A DNA stretch of 64,000 bases from positions 24,043 to 88,042 of the forward strand of contig JACFNP010000006.1 in assembly GCA_019454835.1 (NCBI GenBank), in the 5' to 3' direction. The notes beneath the pieces are model-generated. The model was not told where the DNA came from. It searched no databases and saw nothing but the letters and a program-made list of their open reading frames with translations. The DNA is from Rubellimicrobium sp. (GTDB taxonomy: Bacteria; Pseudomonadota; Alphaproteobacteria; Rhodobacterales; Rhodobacteraceae). How positions within the stretch are numbered: position 1 is the first letter of the stretch; every line of letters begins with the position of its first letter. The translations under genes and the position numbers were made by a program. Below are positions 51,471-59,855 of this stretch, one piece after another.

Positions 51471-51873
51471 GGGCGCTGCCGTCCGGGTCGATGCGGGCCG
51501 AGACCGTGGTGCGCGAGGCAAGGTTCATCACCCTGACCACGTCGCCCGGCCCGGCCCGGTCGAGGGCGCGGCCCTCGGTGGTGATGACCAGACCGCCGCG
51601 ATCGAAGACGAGCGTGACGGTCTGGTTGCGCTCGACGATGGCGGGGGGGCCGATGTCGCCCGCGCGGATTGGGCGGTTGGCGTAAAGGGCCACCCGCGCC
51701 TCCATCCCGGCGACGGCGCCCGGATCGGCCAGCGCGCCGGGGATGTCGCCCGCGCGCAGGATCAGGTCGTCGGGCGCGATCAGGCTGCGCGCCGGGATGT
51801 TGCGGGCGGGCACCACGATGTCGGCCTGCGCCGCGCCGGTGACGGCAAGAAGGATCATGCCCGCGCGGATCAT
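51457..51873 (-). CDS. flgA: Flagellar P-ring chaperone FlgA
   Basis: A 138-residue exported chaperone. Signal peptide MIRAGMILLAVTGAAQA, then a SAF-type domain (VVPARNIPARSLIAPDDLIL) and NRPIRAGDIGPPAIVERNQT, VVRVMNLASRTTVSARID at the C-terminus. FlgA assists P-ring assembly by FlgI. It is the short form. It overlaps flgG by 4 bases at its start and flgH by 14 at its end. Confidence 0.9.
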   Translation of the reverse strand: MIRAGMILLAVTGAAQADIVVPARNIPARSLIAPDDLILRAGDIPGALADPGAVAGMEARVALYANRPIRAGDIGPPAIVERNQTVTLVFDRGGLVITTEGRALDRAGPGDVVRVMNLASRTTVSARIDPDGSARVGG

Positions 51874-52658
51874 CGCATCGCCACCATGGCGCCGAGCATC
51901 TGGTCGGCCGAGGTGATGACCTTGGAGTTCAGTTCATAGCCGCGCTGGGCCTCGATCAGGTCGGTGACTTCCTTCACCGGATCGACGGTCGAGGATTCGA
52001 GATAGCCCTGCCGCAGCGTGCCCAGCCCGTCGCGCCCCGGCGCGGCCACCAGCGCCGGGCCGGAGGCGCCGGTTTCGAGATAGAGGTTCGATCCCGCTGC
52101 CTCGAGACCCTTGGCGTTGGTGAACCCGGCCAGCGTGAACTGGCCGAGGAATTCGGGTTCGACCCGGTCGGAAAAGACGGCCCAGACTTCGCCTTCCGCA
52201 TTGATGTCGAGGGCGCGCGCATCGGCGGGCACGGTGATCTGCGGCACGACCGGCCAGCCGTCCGAGGTGACGATCAGCCCGTCGCCGGTCAGTTTCAGCG
52301 CGCCGTCGCGGGTATAGGCGGCGCGACCGTCGGGAAGCGTCACTTCAAGATAGCCCGACCCCTCGATGGCAAGATCGAGGTCGCCGCCGGTCTGCGCGGG
52401 CGCCCCCTGGCCGAGCAGCACCGAGACGGCGGTGGGCCGGACCCCGAGGCCAAGCTGCACCCCCACCGGCAGGACGGTGCCGTCGGCGGCGCTGATCGCG
52501 CCGGGGCGCTGCAACTGCTGGTAATGCAGGTCGGCGAATTCGGCGCGGCGCGCGTTGTAGGCGGTGGTGTTCATGTTGGCGAGGTTGTTGGCGATGACCT
52601 CGACCCGCGTCTGCTGGGCCTGCATTCCGGCGGCGGCGATTTCGAGTGCGCGCATCAT
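51870..52658 (-). CDS. flgG: Flagellar distal rod protein FlgG
   Basis: A 262-residue rod protein. N-terminal LEIAAAGMQAQQTRVEVIAN with NLANMNTTAYNARRAEFADL is the classic rod start, and the C-terminal GYLESSTVDPVKEVTDLIEA with QRGYELNSKVITSADQML is the matching helix. Length is exactly that of the family. Six bases separate it from flgF. Confidence 0.97.
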   Translation of the reverse strand: MMRALEIAAAGMQAQQTRVEVIANNLANMNTTAYNARRAEFADLHYQQLQRPGAISAADGTVLPVGVQLGLGVRPTAVSVLLGQGAPAQTGGDLDLAIEGSGYLEVTLPDGRAAYTRDGALKLTGDGLIVTSDGWPVVPQITVPADARALDINAEGEVWAVFSDRVEPEFLGQFTLAGFTNAKGLEAAGSNLYLETGASGPALVAAPGRDGLGTLRQGYLESSTVDPVKEVTDLIEAQRGYELNSKVITSADQMLGAMVAMR

Positions 52659-52664
52659 GGGTTC

Positions 52665-53381
52665 CTAACGCGACAGGGTCTGGATGACGTTGCGGATGCG
52701 TTCGTCCTCACGCTCGAGGAAGGTCTGGCCCATTTCGTAGGCGCGCTGCACCTCGATCATGCGGGCGACCTCGAGCACGGGATCGACGTTCGATTCTTCA
52801 AGAAAACCCTGGAGGATGCGGGCGTCGGGGGCGGGTTCCCATCCGGCGTCGCTGCGAAAGCCGACCCCGTCGAAGCGGGTCATGGCCAGCGGGTCGGCAG
52901 GCAGCACGATCCCCACCTGTCCGACCGGCTGGCCGTCCGCCGAGATGGTGCCGTCGGGCGCGATGGCGACCTGCCCGGCGCCTGTCGGCACGAACAGCGG
53001 GGCGCCGCCCGCATCAAGCACCGGCCAGCCCTGCATCGTCACCAGATTGCCCTCGGCGTCGGGGGTGAAGGCCCCCGCCCGCGTCAGCCGTTCGCCGTCC
53101 GGCGCCGCGACCAGAAAGAAGCCGTCGCCCTGGATCGCCAGATCGAAGCGGCCGCCGGTCATCGCCAGCGCGCCCTGCGCCAGATCGGTCACGCGCACCC
53201 GCGCGGCGGCCATCGACAGCGAGGGCTCGTCCGCGCCGGTGCGGCGGATGAATTCCGAGAACAGCATCCCTTCGGCCCGGAAGCCGGTGGTGTTGGCGTT
53301 GGCGATGTTGTTCGCCACCATCTGCATCTGCCCCATGAGGCCCGACTGGCGCGAGAGGGTGGCGTAGATCGTGTTGTCCAT
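52665..53381 (-). CDS. flgF: Flagellar proximal rod protein FlgF
   Basis: A 238-residue rod protein with TIYATLSRQSGLMGQMQMVA, NNIANANTTGFRAEGMLFSE at the N-terminus and FLEESNVDPVLEVARMIEVQ near the end. It is one of two FlgF/FlgG-type genes side by side; the shorter length and the N-terminal TLSRQSGL mark FlgF. One base separates it from fliQ. Confidence 0.94.
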   Translation of the reverse strand: MDNTIYATLSRQSGLMGQMQMVANNIANANTTGFRAEGMLFSEFIRRTGADEPSLSMAAARVRVTDLAQGALAMTGGRFDLAIQGDGFFLVAAPDGERLTRAGAFTPDAEGNLVTMQGWPVLDAGGAPLFVPTGAGQVAIAPDGTISADGQPVGQVGIVLPADPLAMTRFDGVGFRSDAGWEPAPDARILQGFLEESNVDPVLEVARMIEVQRAYEMGQTFLEREDERIRNVIQTLSR

Positions 53382-53382
53382 C

Positions 53383-53649
53383 TCAGCCTCCGGCGATGGC
53401 GGGCGCGATCACGTCGCGGAAATAGGCGGTCAGCGTGTCGGTCATGAAACCCGTGCTGATCCAGAAGGTCGCGGCGATGGCGGCGACCTTGGGCACGAAG
53501 GTCAGCGTCATTTCCTGCACCGAGGTCAGCGCCTGAAGCACCCCGATAAGCAGCCCGACCGCCAGCGCCACCGCGAGGATCGGCAGCGAGATCACCGTCG
53601 CCACCCACAGCCCCTGACGCAGGATGTCATGAAGAAGCGCCGCCTGCAT
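53383..53649 (-). CDS. fliQ: Flagellar export apparatus protein FliQ
   Basis: An 88-residue protein with two helices (LWVATVISLPILAVALAVGL and the segment after LTFVPKVAAIAATFWIST) and the family loop LIGVLQALTSVQEMTLTFVP. It is part of the FliPQR export gate. It lies among rod genes, 3 bases after fliE, as in other Rhodobacterales, and apart from fliP and fliR in this cluster. Confidence 0.95.
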   Translation of the reverse strand: MQAALLHDILRQGLWVATVISLPILAVALAVGLLIGVLQALTSVQEMTLTFVPKVAAIAATFWISTGFMTDTLTAYFRDVIAPAIAGG

Positions 53650-53652
53650 GGT

Positions 53653-53937
53653 TCAGACCGGCATCCGCAGGATTTCCTGATAGGCCTCGACCACGCGGTT
53701 GCGGATCGTCACCGCCGTCTCGACCGCGAGTTCGGTCTGGGCCAATGCCGTCACCAGCGCGTTCGGGTCGTCGGCGCCCCGCATTGCGGCCAGCGCGGCA
53801 TTTTCGCCTGCGGCCAGCGTGTCGGCGAAATCCGAGGCGGCCTGCGCGATCAGGTTGCCGCCGGTGCCGGGTTGGGGCGCGGTCGCCGGGCGCGCGGCGG
53901 CATATTGCCCGGCGGCGAGGGTCTGGCTGATGTTCAT
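53653..53937 (-). CDS. fliE: Flagellar hook-basal body protein FliE
   Basis: A 94-residue adaptor between MS ring and rod. Conserved C-terminal part: FADTLAAGENAALAAMRGAD, LVTALAQTELAVETAVTIRN and RVVEAYQEILRMPV. The length is typical. It lies between flgC and fliQ with short gaps. Confidence 0.94.
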   Translation of the reverse strand: MNISQTLAAGQYAAARPATAPQPGTGGNLIAQAASDFADTLAAGENAALAAMRGADDPNALVTALAQTELAVETAVTIRNRVVEAYQEILRMPV

Positions 53938-53947
53938 GCGGAGTCTC

Positions 53948-54340
53948 CTATCGGCGCAGCAGGTCGAGCAGCGCGGTCGACATCTGCCGCAACTGGTCGA
54001 ACACGCGCAGGTTGGCTTCGTAGCTGCGGCCCGCCTCGCGCGTGTCGGCGATTTCGACCAGCAGGTTCACGTTCGACCCCTGACGGTAGCCGTCGGCACC
54101 GGCGAGCGGATGCGCGGGGTCGAAGATGCGTTCGGGTTCCGCCGCATCGAGGCGCATCGGGCCGGGGCGGACGGCGCCTGCGGGCGCATCGCGCCCCGTC
54201 GCCGCGTGAAAGGACACGGTCTTGCGGTGGTAGCCGGGCGTATCGGCGTTGGCGATGTTTTCCGACAGATAGCGCAGCCGCGTGGCCTGCGCGTCCATCC
54301 CCGAGGCCGAGACCCTGAGCGCGTCGATGAAGCCGGTCAT
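53948..54340 (-). CDS. flgC: Flagellar rod protein FlgC
   Basis: A 130-residue rod protein with LRVSASGMDAQATRLRYLSE, NIANADTPGYHRKTVSF at the start and EIADTREAGRSYEANLRVFD, QLRQMSTALLDLLRR at the end, the usual FlgC ends. Three bases separate it from flgB. Confidence 0.95.
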   Translation of the reverse strand: MTGFIDALRVSASGMDAQATRLRYLSENIANADTPGYHRKTVSFHAATGRDAPAGAVRPGPMRLDAAEPERIFDPAHPLAGADGYRQGSNVNLLVEIADTREAGRSYEANLRVFDQLRQMSTALLDLLRR

Positions 54341-54343
54341 CGC

Positions 54344-54724
54344 CTAGCGCCCCAGCGACAGCCGCAGCACGGTCAGGCCGTGGCGGTAGATGGCCAGCGC
54401 GCGGGCCTGTTCCTGCCCGGCTTCGACCCCGGCGATCATTTCGCGTTCGAGCGAGACGGTATTGCCGTTCGGCGCCGCCTGTCCGCCCGCGTCACGGATG
54501 CGCGCGGGGCCGGTGCCACCCGCCGGGACCATGTGCCCCGCCCGCGTGACGCGCAGCGCCAGCGTGCCGCCCCGGTCGAGCATGTCGGCAAAACCGTCCA
54601 CCGTCTGCGCCCGGAATCCGGGCGTGTCGGCATTGGCGACATTGGCCGCCGTCACCGAAAGGCGCTGCACCGCATGGGCAGCCTGCGCGGCCGAAAGGCG
54701 AAAGAGGGCGAGATTGTCGAACAT
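54344..54724 (-). CDS. flgB: Flagellar rod protein FlgB
   Basis: A 126-residue rod protein with MFDNLALFRLSAAQAAHAVQ, LSVTAANVANADTPGFRAQ and a C-terminal GQEQARALAIYRHGLTVLRL. The ATG at 54722-54724 follows GGGAGAATCCCG. It opens the minus-strand rod operon and diverges from fliI. The 87-base gap holds two GATTC (GANTC) sites at 54728-54732 and 54762-54766 and TTAA/CTAA half-sites that do not have clean CtrA spacing. Confidence 0.93.
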   Translation of the reverse strand: MFDNLALFRLSAAQAAHAVQRLSVTAANVANADTPGFRAQTVDGFADMLDRGGTLALRVTRAGHMVPAGGTGPARIRDAGGQAAPNGNTVSLEREMIAGVEAGQEQARALAIYRHGLTVLRLSLGR

Positions 54725-54811
54725 CGGGATTCTCCCTGCGGATGAACCCGGTCTTAAGCCTGATTCCCTAAGGATCGGTTCACGATGAACCGGATTTGAA
54801 CGGGGGCGACG

Positions 54812-56182
54812 ATGGATGATTCCTTGCTCGGGCGGGCCGCTGCGGTGATCGGGGCGGCTGCGGCGCGGATGCCTGCCGGGCGCATCACCGGCGTTTCGGC
54901 GGCGGGGCTGGTCGCGGGCGGGCTGTCGCGGCTGTCGCGACTCGGCGCGCGGGCCGAAATCCTCTGCGAGGCCGGGCCTCTGCGGGCCGAGGTGATCCGC
55001 ATCGACGGCCCCGGCGTCCTGCTGCTGCCCGAAGGCACGGGCGAAGGCGTGGGTCTTGGTGATCCGGTGCGTCTCGTGCCGCCGCCGCGCTTTGCGCCCG
55101 CCGATGACTGGATCGGCCGGGTGATCGACCCGGACGGGTGCCCGCTTGACGGACGCCCGCTGCTGCCCGGCCTGGTGCCGCGCCGCCTGCGCAGGCCGCC
55201 GCCTGCACCCGAGGGGCGCCGTGCGCTGGGCGCGCGGCTGGCGACCGGCTATGCGGTGCTCGACACGCTGCTGCCGCTGGTGCGCGGCCAGCGGATCGGG
55301 CTGTTCGCCGGGTCGGGTGTCGGCAAGTCGATGCTGCTCGCCGGGCTGGCCACCGGGGTCGAGGCCGATGTCATCGTCATCGGCCTGGTGGGCGAACGCG
55401 GGCGCGAGCTGCGGCATTTCATCGACGACGTGCTCGGCCCCGACGGAATGCGCCGCGCGGTGGTCGTCGCCGCGACCTCGGACCGGGCGCCGCAGATTCG
55501 CGCGCGGGCGGCCCATGCCGCGACCGCCGTTGCCGAACATTTCCGCGATGCCGGACGCAACGTGCTGCTGCTGCTCGACAGCGTCACCCGTTTTGCCGAG
55601 GCGCATCGTGAAATCGCCGCCGCCGGGGGCGAACCCGCCAACCTGCGCGGCTTTCCGGCCTCGACCGGGCCTGCAATCGCTGCGCTGTGCGAACGCGCCG
55701 GGCCGGGGGGTGCGGGGCAGGGCGACATCACCGCCGTCTATTCGGTGCTCGTCGCCGGGTCGGACATGGAGGAACCCGTCGCCGACATGCTGCGCGGGGT
55801 GCTTGACGGGCATGTCGTGCTGGATCGCGCCATCGCCGAGGGCGGGCGCTTTCCGGCCATCGACGTACTGCGTTCGGTCTCGCGCGCCCTGCCTGCGGCG
55901 GCGGGGCGGGTCGAGAACCAGCTCATCGCCGAGGCGCGCGCCCATCTTGGCGCCTGGGATCGCGCGGCGCTGATGATCCGCGCGGGTCTTTATGCCGCCG
56001 GAAGCGACCCCCAGACCGACGCGGCCATCGCCGTGCAGCCCGCGCTCGAGGAATTTCTGGCACTGCGCACGGCGACCGGCACCGACGCGGCCTTTGTCGC
56101 GCTGCGCAAGGCGCTGGCCAGCGCGCGACACGGGACGCAGGCCGTGCCCGAAGGCGCGGGGCGCGCGACCCCCGGCGGCTGA
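54812..56182 (+). CDS. fliI: Flagellum-specific ATPase FliI
   Basis: A 456-residue hexameric ATPase of the flagellar exporter. Walker A GLFAGSGVGKSML is near residue 166, Walker B NVLLLLDSVTRFAEAHREIA near 250, and the family block GRFPAIDVLRSVSRALP near 350. The N-terminal ring domain reads ARAEILCEAGPLRAEVIRI-like (about residues 45-65). It is alone on the plus strand, opposite flgB. The following 227 bases up to the Wzz-type gene hold no gene; a TATGAT at 56299-56304 could be a -10 box for that gene. Confidence 0.96.
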   Translation: MDDSLLGRAAAVIGAAAARMPAGRITGVSAAGLVAGGLSRLSRLGARAEILCEAGPLRAEVIRIDGPGVLLLPEGTGEGVGLGDPVRLVPPPRFAPADDWIGRVIDPDGCPLDGRPLLPGLVPRRLRRPPPAPEGRRALGARLATGYAVLDTLLPLVRGQRIGLFAGSGVGKSMLLAGLATGVEADVIVIGLVGERGRELRHFIDDVLGPDGMRRAVVVAATSDRAPQIRARAAHAATAVAEHFRDAGRNVLLLLDSVTRFAEAHREIAAAGGEPANLRGFPASTGPAIAALCERAGPGGAGQGDITAVYSVLVAGSDMEEPVADMLRGVLDGHVVLDRAIAEGGRFPAIDVLRSVSRALPAAAGRVENQLIAEARAHLGAWDRAALMIRAGLYAAGSDPQTDAAIAVQPALEEFLALRTATGTDAAFVALRKALASARHGTQAVPEGAGRATPGG

Positions 56183-56409
56183 GGCGCCTGCCTGCCGCGC
56201 GCAAACTGGCCAAATTGTGGCGGATCGACCCCCCGCGCAGAAACATTCCGTTGCCGCCGCGATGCGATGGAAAAGTGGTTTCGGAACCGGGATCGGGCTA
56301 TGATCCTTGCCGGATATGGCGGTGACGGTGCGTGATCTGGCGTGCCGTCCTGCCGGTGCATGTGCGTCCGGTGCGGTCGACAGGCGGTGCGGGCGACCGG
56401 AGAACAAGA

Positions 56410-57720
56410 ATGCCTGGACCCATCGGCAGCCTTTCCGACCTGCGTGCCGCGCTGTGGCGGCGGCTGTGGCTGATCGTGCTGATCCTTGCCGTCGGTCTGC
56501 CTGCCGTGGTGCTGGTCGTCAAGGAACGCCCGCGCGCCTACGAGGCCACCGCCGTCATCCAGGTCGAGATGCCGGAAGTGACGGTCAGCACCTCGGGGCA
56601 GGCAAGCGGCCTGTCCGCCAATGCGCAGCTTGATCTCGTCACCCAGCATCTCATGGCGCGCGGCAATATCGAACGCATGATCGCCGACTTCGGCCTGTTC
56701 GACGCGCTGCCCTCGGCCACCGAACGGGTCGCGGCGCTGCGGCTGGCGGTCACCACCCGGAAGATCGTCGATCCCGCGCAGGCGTGGCGACCGGACGTGC
56801 AGCCCACCGGCCTGTCGATCACCGTGCGGCTGGATGATCCCGAAAAGGCCGCCGGTGTCGCCAATGCGCTGCTCGACAGCATCATCCGCGAGGCGCAGGA
56901 ACGCGCCGAGGGGCGGGCGGCGCGTACGCTGGAATTTCTCGTCTCCGAGGAAACCCGCGTCAGCGACCAGATCGCGGCGCTCGAGGGCCGGATCGCCGAC
57001 TTCCGCACCGCGCATGTCGATTCGCTGCCCGAGGGGCTGACCGCGCAGCGCGATCACCTGAACGAACTGACCCGCTCGCGTCTGGCGCTGGAACAGCAAC
57101 GGATCGAGCTGCAGGGTGCCAGCGGACGCCTGCGCCCCGAGGATGCCGCCGCGCAGGAGCGCCTGCTTGCCGAGCAGATCGACCTTGTCGCCACCGACAT
57201 CGCCAGGGTCGAGGCGGCGATTGCCGCTGCCCCCGAGGTCGAGCGGCAGTTGACCGCGCAGACGCGCTCGCTCGACCAGCTCGAGGCGCAGTTGACGGTC
57301 CTGACCACCCAGCGCACCGAGGCGGCGACGGCGGAACTGTTGTCCTCGCGCGAACAGGTCGAACGCTTCAGCGTGCTCGAACGCGCCGAGGTGCCGGATT
57401 ACGCCGTCTCGATGAGCCGCGCGAAACTTGCGCTTGCGGGCGGGGTTGCGGTCGTCGTCCTCGCGCTGGCGCTGGCGCTGGCGCTCGAGATCATGCAGCC
57501 CGCGATCCGCAACGCCCGCCAGATGGAACGGCTGCTTGGCGTGCAGCCGGTGATCGTCGTGCCGCTGCTGCGTTCGACGCGGGCACGGCGGCGCCGTCGC
57601 GTCGGCGCGGGACTGGGGATCGGGGCGATCGTGGCGGCGGTTGCGGCGCTGGCCGCGCTCTGGGGGCGCGGCGGCCTGCGGCGCGTGGCGCCGGTGCCGG
57701 TCATGGCCGGGCGTCAGTAA
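56410..57720 (+). CDS. Wzz/GumC-type exopolysaccharide chain-length protein
   Basis: A 436-residue inner-membrane protein. First helix RLWLIVLILAVGLPAVVLVV, a Wzz periplasmic region with YEATAVIQVEMPEV near residue 45, a long coiled coil at about 170-345 and a second helix LALAGGVAVVVLALALALAL, then a short Arg-rich cytosolic tail and a further hydrophobic stretch near the C-terminus. Such proteins set polymer length with a BY-kinase; that kinase is encoded separately on the opposite strand, with the two stop regions overlapping by 7 bases. Confidence 0.85.
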   Translation: MPGPIGSLSDLRAALWRRLWLIVLILAVGLPAVVLVVKERPRAYEATAVIQVEMPEVTVSTSGQASGLSANAQLDLVTQHLMARGNIERMIADFGLFDALPSATERVAALRLAVTTRKIVDPAQAWRPDVQPTGLSITVRLDDPEKAAGVANALLDSIIREAQERAEGRAARTLEFLVSEETRVSDQIAALEGRIADFRTAHVDSLPEGLTAQRDHLNELTRSRLALEQQRIELQGASGRLRPEDAAAQERLLAEQIDLVATDIARVEAAIAAAPEVERQLTAQTRSLDQLEAQLTVLTTQRTEAATAELLSSREQVERFSVLERAEVPDYAVSMSRAKLALAGGVAVVVLALALALALEIMQPAIRNARQMERLLGVQPVIVVPLLRSTRARRRRRVGAGLGIGAIVAAVAALAALWGRGGLRRVAPVPVMAGRQ

Positions 57721-58691
57721 TAGGCGTAACGGTAGGCGTCGCCGTCCGCGCCCTCGCCACGGTTGAGGATCATCCCCAGAACGGGCTTGTCCTCGCCGAT
57801 GCGGCGCAGGGATTCGCGCACCTCGCGTGGCGTGGTCGCGCCGCCGCCCACTACCATCAGGATGCAGTCATACAGCGGCGCCAGCGCGATCACATCGTCC
57901 TGTGCCAGCGCGGGCGGCAGGTCGAAGAGCATGAGATCGGGCGCAAGCTCGGCCTCGATCCGCGCCAGCACCTGCGCCATCTGCCGTGTCTGGAACAGTT
58001 CGGCGGCATAGGGTTCCACCCGGTCGTTGAGACCGAGCGCGACGTTGGCGCCGATGTTCAGCGCATTGGCGGCAAAGCGGCGCAGGTGATCGAGAGGCGC
58101 CACCGTCCCGCGCAGCATGTCGCCGACCGGTCCCGGCGCCGCCATGCCCAGGGTGCGCGCCAGCGCGGGGGCGCGCAGGTCCAGATCCAGCACCACCGCC
58201 CGATGTCCGGCATAGCGCGACAGCGTGACGGCAAGGTTCAGCGCGGTGAAGCTCTTGCCGCAGCCCTTGGTGGGCGAGGTGATCCCCACCCGCCGCCAGC
58301 CCCGGTCGGCCATCGCCTGCACCATGCGGGTGCGCAGCACGTCGAAGGCGCCTGCCGCCGGATCGTGGCGCGCGGCGGTGATGACGAGGTTGTCGTCCAT
58401 GCGGCCCGGATCGACGGGGATCGTGGCAAGGCGTGCCCAGTTGGCCTCGATGTCGGGCGGCGGCGCGGGGTCGTCGCGGGCCGGGGGGGTCGTGTCCGCC
58501 GGGGTGTCCGCCGCCGCGCCCGCGTCCTGAAGGTCGAGGATGATCGCGCGCAGTTCGGCCATGCCGGACGGCCCGGCCCCGGCGGGCGGGGTGTCGCTCC
58601 GCGCGGGTGCAGGCGCCGCAGCAGCAAGGATCCGCTCGCGCGCTCCGGGGTCGAGCCGTGCCCGCCCGGTCAGCCTGCCTCTGTCGCTCAT
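57714..58691 (-). CDS. BY-kinase-type (CpsD/Wzc) ATPase of exopolysaccharide export
   Basis: A 325-residue cytosolic protein. A variable Ala/Pro-rich start is followed by a tyrosine-kinase fold: Walker A TSPTKGCGKSFTALNLA near residue 143, Walker A' VVLDLDLRAP near 172 and Walker B LMLFDLPPAL near 255. The C-terminus DAYRYAYY is a tyrosine cluster, the usual autophosphorylation site of BY-kinases. It converges on the Wzz-type gene rather than following it, an uncommon orientation for partners. The start MSDRGRL has GGGAAGATACGGCG upstream. Confidence 0.87.
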   Translation of the reverse strand: MSDRGRLTGRARLDPGARERILAAAAPAPARSDTPPAGAGPSGMAELRAIILDLQDAGAAADTPADTTPPARDDPAPPPDIEANWARLATIPVDPGRMDDNLVITAARHDPAAGAFDVLRTRMVQAMADRGWRRVGITSPTKGCGKSFTALNLAVTLSRYAGHRAVVLDLDLRAPALARTLGMAAPGPVGDMLRGTVAPLDHLRRFAANALNIGANVALGLNDRVEPYAAELFQTRQMAQVLARIEAELAPDLMLFDLPPALAQDDVIALAPLYDCILMVVGGGATTPREVRESLRRIGEDKPVLGMILNRGEGADGDAYRYAYY

Positions 58692-58719
58692 CGCCGTATC
58701 TTCCCGGTCAGTCCTGTAG

Positions 58720-58821
58720 AGCATTTCGCAGCCAAATGGAACATTTGGCGCCCGCGACAATGCGGCAAAACAACAAGTTAGAGCGGGTCCGCCGAATCCA
58801 CGAAAACGCGACCCGCTCTGG
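58720..58821. repeat. Rep-B copy 2, uninterrupted
   Basis: An element of about 100 bp with the CCAAATG-CATTTGG palindrome at its left end and GAGCGGGTC / GACCCGCTC arms at its right. It is the reverse complement of the two halves at 3673-3750 and 3903-3922. It lies between the BY-kinase gene and the end of the glycosyltransferase operon and shows what the target looked like before MITE-A copy 1 inserted. Confidence 0.85.
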
Positions 58822-58871
58822 TGGCGTTGAATAGGGGAAATCGGGCAATTCTATGCCATTGCCGCGAACAA

Positions 58872-59855
58872 TCAGGCCCCCGGTCCCCGGTATTCGATGA
58901 TCCGCACCGGTGCGCGCCGTCCGCCGCGCAGGTGAAAGCGCGCCATGCCCGCCGCCTGCGGCAGCTTGACCGCGACGAACAGCGCGGCGGTGCGCAACGC
59001 TAGGTCGCGCGGCAGGCCCTCGCGCCGCAGCCAGCGCCACTGACGCACAAGGTTCGCGGCGTAAAGCACGACGATCAGCGCCGCCACCCCCCAGAACCGC
59101 AGCCCGAGCGACAGGACGAACGCGCCCGGCAGCATTGCCCCCCAGAGCCAGGCCCGATAGCGTTCGGCGGCGAAATGCGGCGGGTGAATCCCGCCCACCT
59201 CGGCAAAGCCCTGCCCGCTGCGCAGGTGGCGCCGCCACCACTGGCCGAACCGCGTCATCTCGATGTCGTGGCGGGTCATCGCCACCGGCAGGCGCAGCGC
59301 GCCGTGGCCCGCCTTGCGCAGGCGCTGGACGAAATCCTCGTCCTCCGAGGCGACGAGGGCCGCGTTGAAGCCGCCGATGTCGTCGAAGACCACGCTGCGC
59401 ACCAGCATGTCGCCGCCACAGGCGTCGATGGGGCCTGCGGGCCGGTGCCATTCGATTTCGACCATGGCGTGAAAGGCATTGGCGCGCGGGTGTTCCTCGG
59501 TCCGCCAGCCGGTGACGAGCGCAAGCCCCGGATCGGCGTCCAGCGCCGCGACCCCGACCTCGATCCAGCCGGGGACCAGCGTGCAGTCGCCGTCGACGAA
59601 CTGGATCAGGTCGGGCAGGCCCCCGGCGCGCAGCGCCTCGACCCCCGCGTTGCGGCCGCGCGCGGCCGAGAACGGGGTGGCGGGGTCCAGCTCGACCACC
59701 TCGACGCCGAGGCTGCGGGCCAGATCGGGGCTGCCGTCGCCCGAGCCGGAATCGACATAGACCACCCGTCCGACCTGCGCCTGCAACGAGGTCAGGCAGT
59801 CGCGCAGCCGCGCGCCTTCGTTGCGGCCGATGGCGACGGCGGCGATGGCGGTCAT
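58872..59855 (-). CDS. Family 2 glycosyltransferase
   Basis: A 327-residue GT-A enzyme. Nucleotide-sugar binding start IAAVAIGRNEGARLRDCLTS, then VVYVDSGSGDGSPDLARSLG, the DGD-type metal motif in IQFVDGDCTLVPGWIEVG and NAALVASEDEDFVQRLRKAG, with one or two hydrophobic segments (LPGAFVLSLGLRFWGVAALI) suggesting membrane association. It is the last gene of the exopolysaccharide operon and overlaps the next upstream gene by 4 bases. Donor and acceptor unknown. Confidence 0.88.
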   Translation of the reverse strand: MTAIAAVAIGRNEGARLRDCLTSLQAQVGRVVYVDSGSGDGSPDLARSLGVEVVELDPATPFSAARGRNAGVEALRAGGLPDLIQFVDGDCTLVPGWIEVGVAALDADPGLALVTGWRTEEHPRANAFHAMVEIEWHRPAGPIDACGGDMLVRSVVFDDIGGFNAALVASEDEDFVQRLRKAGHGALRLPVAMTRHDIEMTRFGQWWRRHLRSGQGFAEVGGIHPPHFAAERYRAWLWGAMLPGAFVLSLGLRFWGVAALIVVLYAANLVRQWRWLRREGLPRDLALRTAALFVAVKLPQAAGMARFHLRGGRRAPVRIIEYRGPGA

